Shown here piece by piece: positions 26,000 to 35,954 of a stretch of DNA of 64,000 nucleotides. The notes under the pieces are model-generated. The model had not been told where the DNA came from, ran no database searches, and saw only the letters and a list, made by a program, of their open reading frames with translations. Each line of letters starts with the position of its first letter. Within the stretch, counting starts at the first letter, position 1. A program made the translations under genes and the position numbers. This DNA comes from Micromonospora sp. CCTCC AA 2012012 (GTDB taxonomy: Bacteria > Actinomycetota > Actinomycetes > Mycobacteriales > Micromonosporaceae): contig NZ_CP159342.1 in the NCBI RefSeq assembly GCF_040499845.1, positions 3,782,001 through 3,846,000 on the forward strand, written 5' to 3'.

Positions 26000-26599
26000 A
26001 TGGACGAGCCTCGGGAGTCAGCCCGCCAGCGCCTGCGGAACAGCATCGTCGACGCCGCCCGTAGTCAGACGATCGCCACCGGCTGGGACGGCGTCCGGAT
26101 GGGTGGCGTGGCGACCGCCGCCGGGGTCAGCCGGCAGACCGTCTACAACGAGTTCCGCAGCAAGGCGGGGCTGGCCGAGGCGCTGGCCCGCCGCGAGGTG
26201 GACCGCTTCGTCGGCGAGGTGCGGGCGGTGCTCGACGAGCACGGCGCCGACGTCCGGGCGGCCGCGTACGCGGCGATCCGGCACACCCTCGCGTCGGCGG
26301 CGGACAACCCGTTGATCAAGGCGATCCTGACCAGTGCGCGGGGCGGCTCCGAGGAGCTGCTGCCGTACCTGACGACCCGGTCTGAGCTGGTCCTGACCGA
26401 GTCCTCCAACGCGCTGCTGGAGTGGGCACAGCGCCACCTCCCCGACGCGGACGGGCCGGCCCTCGCCTTCGCGGCGGACACCATCGTCCGCCTGGTGGTC
26501 AGTCACATCGTGCTGCCCCAGGCCCCGGTGGACGACACCGCCGACGCCCTCGCCACCCTCGCCCTCCACCTCTTCCTCACCGCCACCACCCTCCCCTGA
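26000..26599 (+). CDS. TetR family transcriptional regulator
   Basis: A 199-residue TetR-type regulator. The N-terminal helix-turn-helix (about residues 17-60) reads VRMGGVATAAGVSRQTVYNEF with the following RSKAGLAEAL helix. The rest is an all-helical ligand and dimerisation domain ending in DTIVRLVVSHIVLP and a short hydrophobic C-terminus. TAGACT at 25984-25989 stands ten bases before the ATG, a near-leaderless arrangement. The regulated genes are unknown; the preceding unknown gene is the nearest candidate. It is followed by a G-quadruplex-type tract and a long inverted repeat. Confidence 0.87.
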   Translation: MDEPRESARQRLRNSIVDAARSQTIATGWDGVRMGGVATAAGVSRQTVYNEFRSKAGLAEALARREVDRFVGEVRAVLDEHGADVRAAAYAAIRHTLASAADNPLIKAILTSARGGSEELLPYLTTRSELVLTESSNALLEWAQRHLPDADGPALAFAADTIVRLVVSHIVLPQAPVDDTADALATLALHLFLTATTLP

Positions 26600-26650
26600 C
26601 CCCGCCGCCCGCCCCGCCGCCCGCCCGCCGGCCGCCCACTCGCCCGGCCG

Positions 26651-26710
26651 GCAGATTCACGGAAAGCGTGGCCATCGACGTCGAAATGGCCACGCTTTCC
26701 GTGAATCTGC
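26651..26710. repeat. Perfect 24-bp inverted repeat with 12-base loop
   Basis: Positions 26651-26674 are the exact complement of 26687-26710; the loop (26675-26686) itself contains the palindrome TCGACGTCGA. The arms (starting GCAGATTCACGG) are less GC-rich than their surroundings. It lies between converging tetR and amidohydrolase genes and could act as a two-way terminator, though it is unusually long for that. It may instead be a mobile palindromic element. Confidence 0.95.
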
Positions 26711-26759
26711 GAAGCGGTGGAGGGCGGACGGGGCGGGCGGGTGGCGCGGGGTTGGTGGG

Positions 26760-27839
26760 TCAGCGGATGACGTGGCCGCGGAGGACGATGCGGGAGGGGG
26801 TACGGACGACGCGCAGGTCCCTGCGGGGGTCCTCGGGATAGACGGTGAGGTCGGCGAGGCCGCCCTCGACCAGGCCGGGGAAGCCCAGCCACTCCCGGGC
26901 GCCCCACGAGGCGGCGGCGAGGACGTCCCCGGCCGACATGCCGGCCTGCTCGTGCAGCAGCAGCATCTCCTCGGCGGCCAGCCCGTGGTCGATGCCGCCG
27001 CCCGCGTCGGTGCCGACGTAGATCGGCACGCCCGCCTCGTACGCCGCGCGCACCACCTCGGGGAAGCGGTCGCGCAGGGCGATCATGTGGTCGGCGTACC
27101 CGGGGAACTTGGCGCGGGCCTGGTCGGCGATGCCGCCGAAGGTCCGGATGTTGATCATCGTGGGCACCAGTGCGGTGCCCTGCCGGGCCATCAGGTCGAT
27201 CAGGTCGAGGCTCAGGCCGGTGCCGTGCTCGACCGAGTCCACCCCGGCCCGCACCATGATCTCCACCGCCGACTCGGAGAAGGTGTGCACGGCGGCGCGT
27301 ACCCCGGCGGCGTGCGCGGCCGCGACGGCCGCGGTCATGGTGTCGGCGTCCCAGGCCGGCGCCAGGTCGCCGACGCCCCGGTCGATCCAGTCGCCGACGA
27401 GCTTGACCCAGCCGTTGCCGGCGGCGGCCTGCGCGGCGACCGTCGCGGCCACCTCCGCCGCGCCCACCTCCACGCCGATGTCGCGCAGGTAGCGCTTCGG
27501 CGGCGCGACGTGCCGGCCCGCGCGGGCCAGTCGCGGCAGCCCCGGTTCGTCGTCGAGTTCGGGGTACGGGTACGGCGACCCGGCGTCGCGGATGGCGAGG
27601 ACCCCGGCGTCCCGGTCGACGTGGGCCAGCTCGCGGGCCGCGTCGAGGGAGGTGATCGGGGCGCCGCCCCGGGCGATGCCGATGTGGCAGTGCGCGTCGG
27701 TCAGCCCCGGCAGCACGAAGCCGCCGTCGGCGATCGTCTCCGCCCCGGGCACCGGGTCGAAGGTGACCCGGTCGCCGTCGAGCCAGATGTCCCGGACCTC
27801 GTCGTCCGGCAGGAGCACACCGCGCACATGCAGAGCCAT
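26760..27839 (-). CDS. Metal-dependent amidohydrolase
   Basis: A 359-residue amidohydrolase-superfamily enzyme. Metal ligands are visible as DAHCHIG (HxH), WVKLVGDW with the candidate bridging lysine, AVHTFSE (His), DSVEHGTG (His) and YVGTDAGGG (Asp). The short N-terminal strand domain (LHVRGVLLPDDEVRDIWLDG) and C-terminal part are those of imidazolonepropionase/prolidase-like members. The substrate is unknown. ATG 27839 lies seven bases after TAGGAC on the minus strand, suggesting a leaderless start; GTG 27845 is an alternative. Its own 3' end faces tetR across the long inverted repeat. Confidence 0.87.
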   Translation of the reverse strand: MALHVRGVLLPDDEVRDIWLDGDRVTFDPVPGAETIADGGFVLPGLTDAHCHIGIARGGAPITSLDAARELAHVDRDAGVLAIRDAGSPYPYPELDDEPGLPRLARAGRHVAPPKRYLRDIGVEVGAAEVAATVAAQAAAGNGWVKLVGDWIDRGVGDLAPAWDADTMTAAVAAAHAAGVRAAVHTFSESAVEIMVRAGVDSVEHGTGLSLDLIDLMARQGTALVPTMINIRTFGGIADQARAKFPGYADHMIALRDRFPEVVRAAYEAGVPIYVGTDAGGGIDHGLAAEEMLLLHEQAGMSAGDVLAAASWGAREWLGFPGLVEGGLADLTVYPEDPRRDLRVVRTPSRIVLRGHVIR

Positions 27840-27906
27840 GCGCACAGTCCTACCCGATCACTCCCCGTCGGGCGCGAGCAGGTCGCGACAGGCGAACCCC
27901 GGAGGT

Positions 27907-27946
27907 GCGGCAACCCCGCCACCGTGTCGGGTGACGGGGTTGCCGC
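27907..27946 (-). terminator. Terminator hairpin after ffh
   Basis: A perfect 12-bp inverted repeat (GCGGCAACCCCG at 27907-27918, partner 27935-27946) whose 16-base loop can pair further (CACC/GGTG). It is 18 bases downstream of the ffh stop and immediately before the amidohydrolase promoter. Confidence 0.7.
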
Positions 27947-27963
27947 GGGGATGACGAGAGGCG

Positions 27964-29520
27964 TCAGCGGGGGCGGTTGTCGCCCTTGCCGAGCTTGTTG
28001 AAGTCGATCTTCGGGAGCTTGAAGCCCGGCGGCAGCCCCTGCCCGCCGGCCAGGTCACCCGGGTCCATGCCCGGCGGGAGCTGCGGCATGCCGCCCGGGA
28101 AACCGCCCGGCAGCCCCGCGCCCGCCCCGCTGCGCGGACGACCGCCACCCTTGGTGCCCTTGCGCTTGTTCTTCGGCGACTTGGTGGCCTTGCGCCGGCC
28201 GGCACCGGGCAGGCCCATCATGCCGCCCATCTGCTTCATCATCTTCTGCGCGTCGGTGAAGCGGTTGAGCAGCTGGTTGACGTCCATCACGGTGACGCCG
28301 GAGCCGCTGGCGATGCGGGCCCGCCGGGAACCGTTGATGATCTTCGGGTTGGTCCGCTCGCCCGGGGTCATCGACCGGATGATCGCGGTGACCCGGTCGA
28401 AGTGCTTGTCGTCCAGCTCGGCGAGCTGGTCCTTCATCTGCCCCATGCCGGGCATCATGGCCAGCACGTTGGCGATCGGGCCCATCCGCCGGACCGCGAT
28501 GAGCTGGTCGAGGAAGTCCTCCAGGGTGAACTGCTCGCCGCCCATCAGCTTGGCGGTCATCTTCTCCTTCTGATCGGCGTCGAAGGCCTGCTCGGCCTGC
28601 TCGATCAGAGTGAGGACGTCGCCCATGCCGAGGATCCGGCTGGCCATCCGGTCGGGGTGGAAGACGTCGAAGTCCTCCAGCTTCTCGCCGGTCGAGGCGA
28701 AGAGGATCGGCTGCCCGGTGACCTCCCGGACGCTGAGCGCGGCGCCACCGCGGGCGTCGCCGTCGAGCTTGGACAGCACGACACCGGTGATGCCGACGCC
28801 GTCGCGGAACGCCTCGGCGGTGCGGACGGCGTCCTGGCCGACCATCGCGTCGATGACGAAGATGACCTCGTCGGGGTCGACCGCGTCGCGGATGTCGGCG
28901 GCCTGCTGCATCATCTCCGCGTCGATGCCGAGGCGACCGGCGGTGTCGACGATGACGATGTCCCGGGCGGCCCGCTTGGCGTGCTCGATCGAGGCGCGCG
29001 CCACCTGCACCGGGTCGCCGGTGCCGTTGCCGGGCTCCGGGGCGTACACCTCGACGCCGGCGCGGCCACCGAGCACCTGGAGCTGCCCGACGGCGTTGGG
29101 ACGCTGGAGGTCGGCGGCGACCAGCATGGGCTGGTGGCCCTGGGCCTTGAGCCAGCGGGCGAGCTTGCCGGCGAGGGTGGTCTTGCCGGAGCCCTGGAGG
29201 CCGGCCAGCATGATCACCGTCGGCGGCTGCTTGGCGAACTGGAGCCGCCGGCCCTCGCCACCGAGGACGTTGATCAGCTCCTCGTTGACGATCTTGATGA
29301 TCTGCTGGGCCGGGTTGAGCGCCTCGGAGACCTCGGAGCTGCGAGCGCGCTCCTTGACGTTCGCGATGAAGCCCTTGACCACCGGCAGGGCGACGTCGGC
29401 CTCCAGCAGCGCCATGCGGATCTCGCGCGCGGTGGCGTCGATGTCGGCGTCGGTGAGCCGACCCTTGCCGCGGAGCTTGGTGAAGATCCCGGACAGGCGG
29501 TCACTCAAGGTGTCAAACAC
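27964..29520 (-). CDS. ffh: Signal recognition particle protein Ffh (SRP54)
   Basis: GTPase of the signal recognition particle that binds signal sequences of nascent membrane proteins. The 518-residue product has an N domain (FDTLSDRLSGIFTKLRGKG), a G domain with LAGLQGSGKTTLAGKLARW, VDTAGRLGID and TKLDG-like LSKLDGDARGG, and a Met-rich M domain (KMMKQMGGMMG). It ends in a Gly/Pro/Met-rich tail of about 50 residues. GTG at 29520 is chosen by the conserved N-terminus; the upstream ribosome binding site is weak. It works with FtsY, also in this window (36825). Confidence 0.96.
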   Translation of the reverse strand: MFDTLSDRLSGIFTKLRGKGRLTDADIDATAREIRMALLEADVALPVVKGFIANVKERARSSEVSEALNPAQQIIKIVNEELINVLGGEGRRLQFAKQPPTVIMLAGLQGSGKTTLAGKLARWLKAQGHQPMLVAADLQRPNAVGQLQVLGGRAGVEVYAPEPGNGTGDPVQVARASIEHAKRAARDIVIVDTAGRLGIDAEMMQQAADIRDAVDPDEVIFVIDAMVGQDAVRTAEAFRDGVGITGVVLSKLDGDARGGAALSVREVTGQPILFASTGEKLEDFDVFHPDRMASRILGMGDVLTLIEQAEQAFDADQKEKMTAKLMGGEQFTLEDFLDQLIAVRRMGPIANVLAMMPGMGQMKDQLAELDDKHFDRVTAIIRSMTPGERTNPKIINGSRRARIASGSGVTVMDVNQLLNRFTDAQKMMKQMGGMMGLPGAGRRKATKSPKNKRKGTKGGGRPRSGAGAGLPGGFPGGMPQLPPGMDPGDLAGGQGLPPGFKLPKIDFNKLGKGDNRPR

Positions 29521-29647
29521 ACGAACATCCCGTTTGTCAGTGTTCCGGCGGGCACAGGCGGCCGGGACGACCGCCCCGACCACCGTTAGGGTAGCCCGCC
29601 GCCCGCACCCCCGCTCCGAGCCGGCCCACGCCCGGCCCGCCGCGTGA

Positions 29648-30304
29648 TCAGGAGGCGACCAGCCCCGACTGGTACGCGAAGACCACGAGCTGGGCGCGGT
29701 CCCGCGCGGCCAGCTTCACCATCGCCCGGCTCACGTGGGTCCGCGCGGTCGCCGGGCTGACCACCAGCCGCTCGGCGATCTCCGCGTTGCTCAGCCCCTC
29801 CCCGACCAGTCCCACCACCTCCCGCTCCCGCTCGGTGAGGGTGCCGAGCCGGGGATGCGGCCGGGGCACCCGGGCGGGCCGGGTGGCGAACTCGCGGACC
29901 ACCCGGCGGGTCACCGACGGCGACAGCAGCGCCTCCCCCTCGGCCACCAGCCGGATCGCCCGCAGCAGCTCCGCCGGCCGGGTGTCCTTGGTGAGGAAGC
30001 CGCTGGCCCCGTGCCGCAGCGCGTCGAAGACGTACTCGTCCAGCTCGAAGGTGGTCAGCACGATCACCCGGGTCCCGGTCAGCGCCGGGTCGCCGACGAT
30101 CCGCCGGGTCGCCTCGATGCCGTCCACGCCCGGCATCCGGATGTCCATCAGCACCACGTCGGGGCGTTCCCGCCGGGCCAGCGCGACCGCGTCGAGCCCG
30201 TCGGCGGCCTCCCCGACCACGGCGAGGTCGTCCTCGCTCTCCACGAGGGTGCGCAACCCGATCCGGACCAGGTCCTGGTCGTCGGCGAGCAGCACGGTGA
30301 TCAC
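29648..30304 (-). CDS. LuxR/NarL-family response regulator
   Basis: A 218-residue two-component response regulator. The receiver domain has VLLADDQDLVR, the phosphoacceptor Asp in PDVVLMDIRMPGVDG and the conserved Lys in GFLTKDTRPAELL. The C-terminal LuxR helix-turn-helix has LGTLTEREREVVGLVGEGLSNAEIAERLVVSPAT. Its GTG overlaps the stop of the kinase gene (GTGA), so both are made from one message. The target genes are unknown; a dyad at 31554-31571 upstream of the pair could be an autoregulatory site. Confidence 0.93.
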   Translation of the reverse strand: MITVLLADDQDLVRIGLRTLVESEDDLAVVGEAADGLDAVALARRERPDVVLMDIRMPGVDGIEATRRIVGDPALTGTRVIVLTTFELDEYVFDALRHGASGFLTKDTRPAELLRAIRLVAEGEALLSPSVTRRVVREFATRPARVPRPHPRLGTLTEREREVVGLVGEGLSNAEIAERLVVSPATARTHVSRAMVKLAARDRAQLVVFAYQSGLVAS

Positions 30305-31425
30305 TGAGCCTCCTCCACGGGCAGTCGCGCCGAGACGCGGAAGCCGCCGCCGGGTGCCGGGCCGGCGGTGCAGGTGCCACCCAGCGCCGTCACCCGTTCC
30401 CGCATGCCGGCGAGGCCGTGGCCGGCCCCGGGGGCACCGACCGGCCCCCGACCGGTGTCGGTCACCTCCACCGTCACCCCGGTCGGGGCGTGCTGGAGCC
30501 GGACGGTGGCGGTGGCCGGTCCGGCGTGCCGCAGCACGTTGGTCAACGCCTCCTGCACCACCCGGTACGCGGCCAGGTCGACGGCGACCGGCAGCGCGCG
30601 GGGCTCCCCGGTGACCTCCACGGTGACCGGCAGCCCGGCGCCGGCCAACCGGTCCCGCAGCTGCGGGAGCTGGGCCAGCCCGGGCGTCGGGGCCCGCTCG
30701 CCGGCCGGCTCGTCCCGGCGTACCACGGTGAGCGTCACCCGCAGCTCGTCCAGCGCCTCCCTGCTGGTGCGGCTGATCGCGGTGAGCGCCGCCTCGGCCT
30801 GCTCGGGCCGGCGCGCCAGCAGGTGCAGGGCGACCTCCGCCTGGAGGTGGATCGCGGCGAGGCCGTGCCCGACCACGTCGTGCACCTCGCGGGCCACCCG
30901 CAGCCGCTCCGCGTCGGCCAGCCGGCGGGCCTCGTCGACCCGGCCGCGGGCCGCGCTCTCCCGGGCCAGCCGGACCGTGGTGCCGACCGCGAACGGGACC
31001 ACCACCCAGGCGGCGGCCGGCATCGCCCCGAAGAGCCCGGGCGGGCGGACCCCGACCACCACGTGCGTCAGCAGCGCGGCGAGCGCCACCCCGGCGGCGA
31101 CCGCCCCGACCCGCAGCGGCAGGTACGCGGCGACCGTGTACACCGCCACCAGCAGCGACAGCAGGATCGGCCCGTACGGGTAGCCGAGCACCAGGTACGC
31201 CGTGGTCGCCGCGGTGACCACCCCGAGGGTGACCAGGGGCCACCGGCGGCGCACCGCCAGCGCCGACGCGGCCACCACCACCAGCGGGTACGTCGCCCGA
31301 CCGGTGCCCACCCCGGCGTTGGCGGCGGCCGCCCCGGTGCCGACCAGCCCGACCGCCAGCAGCACCAGGCCGACGACCGCGTCGACGAGCGGGGCGGGCC
31401 AGGTGAGCCCGCGGTTCCCGTCCAC
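30301..31425 (-). CDS. Sensor histidine kinase (HPK7/DesK-like)
   Basis: A 374-residue membrane kinase. Several hydrophobic helices fill residues ~10-155. The dimerisation domain then carries the phosphorylated histidine in REVHDVVGHGLAAIHLQAEV, as in NarL-partner kinases. A HATPase_c domain follows with YRVVQEALTNVLRHAG (N box), VEVTDTGRGP (G1) and GHGLAGMRERVTALGG (G2). The membrane part has no large external sensor domain, so it probably senses within the membrane. GTG 31425 has GGGAGGGGG upstream. Confidence 0.9.
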   Translation of the reverse strand: MDGNRGLTWPAPLVDAVVGLVLLAVGLVGTGAAAANAGVGTGRATYPLVVVAASALAVRRRWPLVTLGVVTAATTAYLVLGYPYGPILLSLLVAVYTVAAYLPLRVGAVAAGVALAALLTHVVVGVRPPGLFGAMPAAAWVVVPFAVGTTVRLARESAARGRVDEARRLADAERLRVAREVHDVVGHGLAAIHLQAEVALHLLARRPEQAEAALTAISRTSREALDELRVTLTVVRRDEPAGERAPTPGLAQLPQLRDRLAGAGLPVTVEVTGEPRALPVAVDLAAYRVVQEALTNVLRHAGPATATVRLQHAPTGVTVEVTDTGRGPVGAPGAGHGLAGMRERVTALGGTCTAGPAPGGGFRVSARLPVEEAQ

Positions 31426-31553
31426 CCGTCCCCCTCCCCGCCCGGCGGCCCGGCGGCTCGGGCTGCCCGCACCGAGCATCGCCCACCCGGCCGCGACGAT
31501 CCAGCATCCCGCCCGCCGGCCCGTCCCACGTCGTCCCTCGGGCGACCCGCCGG

Positions 31554-31571
31554 CTACGTCCCCGGACGTAG
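31554..31571 (-). promoter_or_regulatory. Dyad between glnD and the two-component genes
   Basis: Inverted repeat CTACGTCC-CC-GGACGTAG lies 10 bases after the glnD stop and about 130 bases before the kinase start. It could be the glnD terminator or a dimeric response-regulator site upstream of the kinase-regulator pair. The near-zero loop favours a protein-binding dyad. Confidence 0.4.
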
Positions 31572-31580
31572 TCGCCGGGG

Positions 31581-33944
31581 CTACACGGCGGCCAGGACGG
31601 CGGCCTCCAGGCGGGCGCGTTCGGTGTCGTCGGGCCAGTTGCCGACCAGATAGAAGACGTCCACCACGTCCCCGCCGAGGGTGGAGATGCGGGCGGCGCG
31701 GACCTGGGCGCCGGCCTCGTCGAGCGCGCAGGTGACCCGGTAGAGCAGGCCGGCCGCGTCGGCGGCGCGCAGCTCCAGCAGCACCGCGTCGGTGGCCGCC
31801 TCGCGGTGCCAGACCACCCGGGGTGCGGCCCCCTCGCTGCGGGCGGCCAGCGCCCGGCCGCGCAGCCGCTGGGTGACCGACACGTCGCCGCCCACCGCGC
31901 GGCGCAGGTCGGTGCTGAGCGCGATCGGGTCGGGGGCGAGACCGTACCGGGGCTGCACCCGGCACTCGACCAGGGCCCGGCCGTCGACCGTGGTGGCGTC
32001 CGCGGAGAGCACCTCCAGCCGGTGCAGGGCCAGGCAGCCGGCGACCGTCGCGAGCAGGCCGCGCCGGTCCGCCGCGGCCACCGCCACCCGGTCCCCGGTC
32101 AGGTGTACGACCGGCAGCGGCCCCGCCACCAGCGCCGGGTCGGGGGCCGGGGGCGCGGGCAGCACGCCGGTGTCCAGCGCGGTCCGCACCCGGGCGACGA
32201 GTTCGGCGACCAGCCGTCCCTTCCAGTCCGACCAGGCGCCCGGCCCGGTGGCGGCGGCGTCGGCGCGGACCAGGGCGTGCAGCAGGTCGAGCGTGGTGGG
32301 GTCACCGACCTTGTCGGCCACGTCGGCGATGGTCTTCGGGTCGGACAGGTCACGGCGGGTCGCCACGTCGGGCAGGAGCAGGTGCAGCCGGACCAGCGCG
32401 CCGATCAGCGCCGCCTCCGGTTCGGGCAGCCCGATCCGGGCGGCCACCGCCTCGGCCAGCGGCGCACCGACGGTGCTGTGATCTGCGAAGGTGCCGGCGG
32501 GCTCATGCCTGCCGGCCCGCCCGGCGGCACCTTCGCCGGGGAGCCCCTTGCCGATGTCGTGCAGGAACGCGCCGAGCAGCAGCAGGTCCGGGCGGTCCAC
32601 CTCGCGGGTGTGCCGGCTCGCCTCGTACGCGGTCTGCACCAGGTGCCGGTCCAGGGTGAACCGGTGCACCGGGTTGTGCTGGGGCAGGCTGCGCAGCCGG
32701 GTCCACTCGGGCAGCCAGCCGTCGATCAGCCCGTACCGGTCGCAGGTCTCCCAGGCGGGCACCAGACCGGGACCGGCCCCGAGCAGGGTGATCAGCGCGG
32801 TCCGGGCGGCGGGCGGCCACGGCGCGGGCAGCGGCGGGCAGTACGCGGCCAGCCACTCGCAGGTGGCGCGGGCGATCGGCAGCCGGGTGGTGGCCGCCGC
32901 GGCGGCGACCCGCAGCGACAGGCTCGGGTCGGGGCGGGAGCCGATCGCGGTACGGGCGAGCACCAGCTCCCCGTCGTGTTCGACGACGTCCCGGGCGACG
33001 GGGCGGCGGACGGGCCGGCCGTCGGCGCCCCGGCGGCGGCCGGAGCGGAGCCGGTCGGCAGCCCGCCAGGCGTCGTCGAGCGCGTGGCTGACGGTGCGGG
33101 CGTCCCCGGCGACCCGGCGCAGCAGGGCGTCCCCGTCGCGGTCGTCGACGGGGCCGACGCCGGGCGGGGCGGGGCGCACGCCGAGCAGGGCGGCGACGCC
33201 GTCGCGTTCCTGGGCGACGAGCCGGTCGACCCGGCGGCCGACCTGCTGGTGCAGGGCGTCGCGGGTGTCCAGCAGCCGCAGGTGGGCGGCGCGGACGGCG
33301 GGGCGCAGCGCGTCGGTGACGTTGGCGGTGGCGATGGCCCGAAGGATGCCGACGTCGCGCAGCCCGCCGGCGGCCTCCTTCAGGTCGCCTTCGAGGAGGA
33401 AGGCCAGTTCGCCGTGGGCGGCCCAGCGGGCGGTGGTGATCTCCCGCAGGCCGGGGAGCTGGCGGACGGCGGTGCGCCGCCAGTGGTCGGTGGCGGTGTG
33501 GATGAGCTGGTCGGCGAGGGCCCGGTCACCGGCGACGAAGCGGGCGTCGAGCAGCCCGAGGGCCACCTTGACGTCGTCCTGCGCCACCGACAGCGCCTCG
33601 GCGACGGTCCGGACGGAGTGGTCGAGTCGCAGCCCGGCGTCCCAGATCGGATACCAGAGCGCGGCGGCCAGTTCGTCGGTGCCGGCGACCCCCGCGTGCA
33701 GCAGCACCAGGTCGAGGTCCCCGTACGGCGCGCACTGCCGCCGCCCCAACCCGCCCACCGCGATCAGCGCGATCCCGGGCCGGTCGGGCAGCAGCGTCCC
33801 CAACCACCGGTCGAAGGCGTCGGCGCGCGCGACCCGCGCCGCCTCCCCCACTCCCCCGGGAAGGCCGACGACCTCGTTGATCAAGAGGGTCGCGTCGCCG
33901 TCGCCGGGGTGTCCTGACACGTTCCTCTTGATCAACGAGGTCAT
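31581..33944 (-). CDS. glnD: PII nucleotidyltransferase GlnD
   Basis: Bifunctional enzyme that attaches and removes a nucleotide on PII in response to glutamine (adenylylation in studied actinobacteria). The 787-residue product has an NTase domain with AVGGLGRRQCAPYGDLDLVLL, an HD domain (LGAFLHDIGKGLPG and DHSTVGAPLAE) and two C-terminal ACT domains (VAAADRRGLLATVAGCLALH; LRAADAAGLLYRVTCALDEAG). The ATG at 33944 has TAGGAGAG upstream. The first ~25 codons and a ~17-residue stretch inside the HD domain are each formed by palindromic DNA (separate entries). It ends the amtB-glnB-glnD operon. Confidence 0.94.
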   Translation of the reverse strand: MTSLIKRNVSGHPGDGDATLLINEVVGLPGGVGEAARVARADAFDRWLGTLLPDRPGIALIAVGGLGRRQCAPYGDLDLVLLHAGVAGTDELAAALWYPIWDAGLRLDHSVRTVAEALSVAQDDVKVALGLLDARFVAGDRALADQLIHTATDHWRRTAVRQLPGLREITTARWAAHGELAFLLEGDLKEAAGGLRDVGILRAIATANVTDALRPAVRAAHLRLLDTRDALHQQVGRRVDRLVAQERDGVAALLGVRPAPPGVGPVDDRDGDALLRRVAGDARTVSHALDDAWRAADRLRSGRRRGADGRPVRRPVARDVVEHDGELVLARTAIGSRPDPSLSLRVAAAAATTRLPIARATCEWLAAYCPPLPAPWPPAARTALITLLGAGPGLVPAWETCDRYGLIDGWLPEWTRLRSLPQHNPVHRFTLDRHLVQTAYEASRHTREVDRPDLLLLGAFLHDIGKGLPGEGAAGRAGRHEPAGTFADHSTVGAPLAEAVAARIGLPEPEAALIGALVRLHLLLPDVATRRDLSDPKTIADVADKVGDPTTLDLLHALVRADAAATGPGAWSDWKGRLVAELVARVRTALDTGVLPAPPAPDPALVAGPLPVVHLTGDRVAVAAADRRGLLATVAGCLALHRLEVLSADATTVDGRALVECRVQPRYGLAPDPIALSTDLRRAVGGDVSVTQRLRGRALAARSEGAAPRVVWHREAATDAVLLELRAADAAGLLYRVTCALDEAGAQVRAARISTLGGDVVDVFYLVGNWPDDTERARLEAAVLAAV
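32485..32536 (-). repeat. Palindromic in-frame insertion inside glnD
   Basis: Arms of 12 bp (GCGAAGGTGCCG at 32485-32496, complement at 32525-32536) flank an interior that also folds (GCCGGC-type arms). The block encodes about 17 residues (GEGAAGRAGRHEPAGTFA) between the HD-domain HDIGKGLPG and DHSTVG. In other GlnD proteins known to me these two motifs are almost adjacent. Confidence 0.75.
33870..33942 (-). repeat. 19-bp perfect inverted repeat at the start of glnD
   Basis: Positions 33870-33888 and 33924-33942 are perfect complements (arm GACCTCGTTGATCAAGAGG), with a 35-base loop. Each arm contains the palindrome TTGATCAA. The outer arm begins at codon 2 of glnD, so the repeat encodes TSLIKR and LLINEV in the predicted N-terminus. 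Confidence 0.95.
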
Positions 33945-33957
33945 CGGTTCCGCTCTC

Positions 33958-35734
<1,777 letters not shown>

Positions 35735-35824
35735 GCTGGCCTCCTAAAGGTGAAGTTCCCTCCTTCGCGGCTTCCGGGGCAGCGTCGCCCGTACGCCGGA
35801 TGCGCGGAAGCTTGGTCGGCCGCT

Positions 35825-35863
35825 GTTTCCTTCACCGACACCGCTCGATTTCCGTCCGGTGAC
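35825..35863 (-). promoter_or_regulatory. Candidate GlnR box upstream of amtB
   Basis: On the minus strand the sequence reads GTCAC-n6-GAAAT-n6-GTGTC-n7-GAAAC, close to the published actinobacterial GlnR consensus of alternating GTnAC and GAAAC half-sites at 11-base steps. A further GAAAC lies just upstream (35869-35873). GlnR activates amtB operons under nitrogen limitation in Streptomyces and relatives. Confidence 0.55.
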
Positions 35864-35910
35864 GGGTTGTTTCCGGCGTGTGAAGAACGCCGATCATGGA
35901 ACCCGGAAAC

Positions 35911-35940
35911 GGAAAGAGCGGCCCGAGGGCCGCTCTTTCC
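35911..35940 (-). terminator. Terminator after the phosphotransferase gene
   Basis: A perfect inverted repeat with arm GGAAAGAGCGGCCC (35911-35924, partner 35927-35940) begins 15 bases after the stop codon on the minus strand. It is followed by GTTTCC. It shields the amtB promoter from upstream transcription. Confidence 0.75.
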
Positions 35941-35954
35941 GGGGCGGGGCAGCG

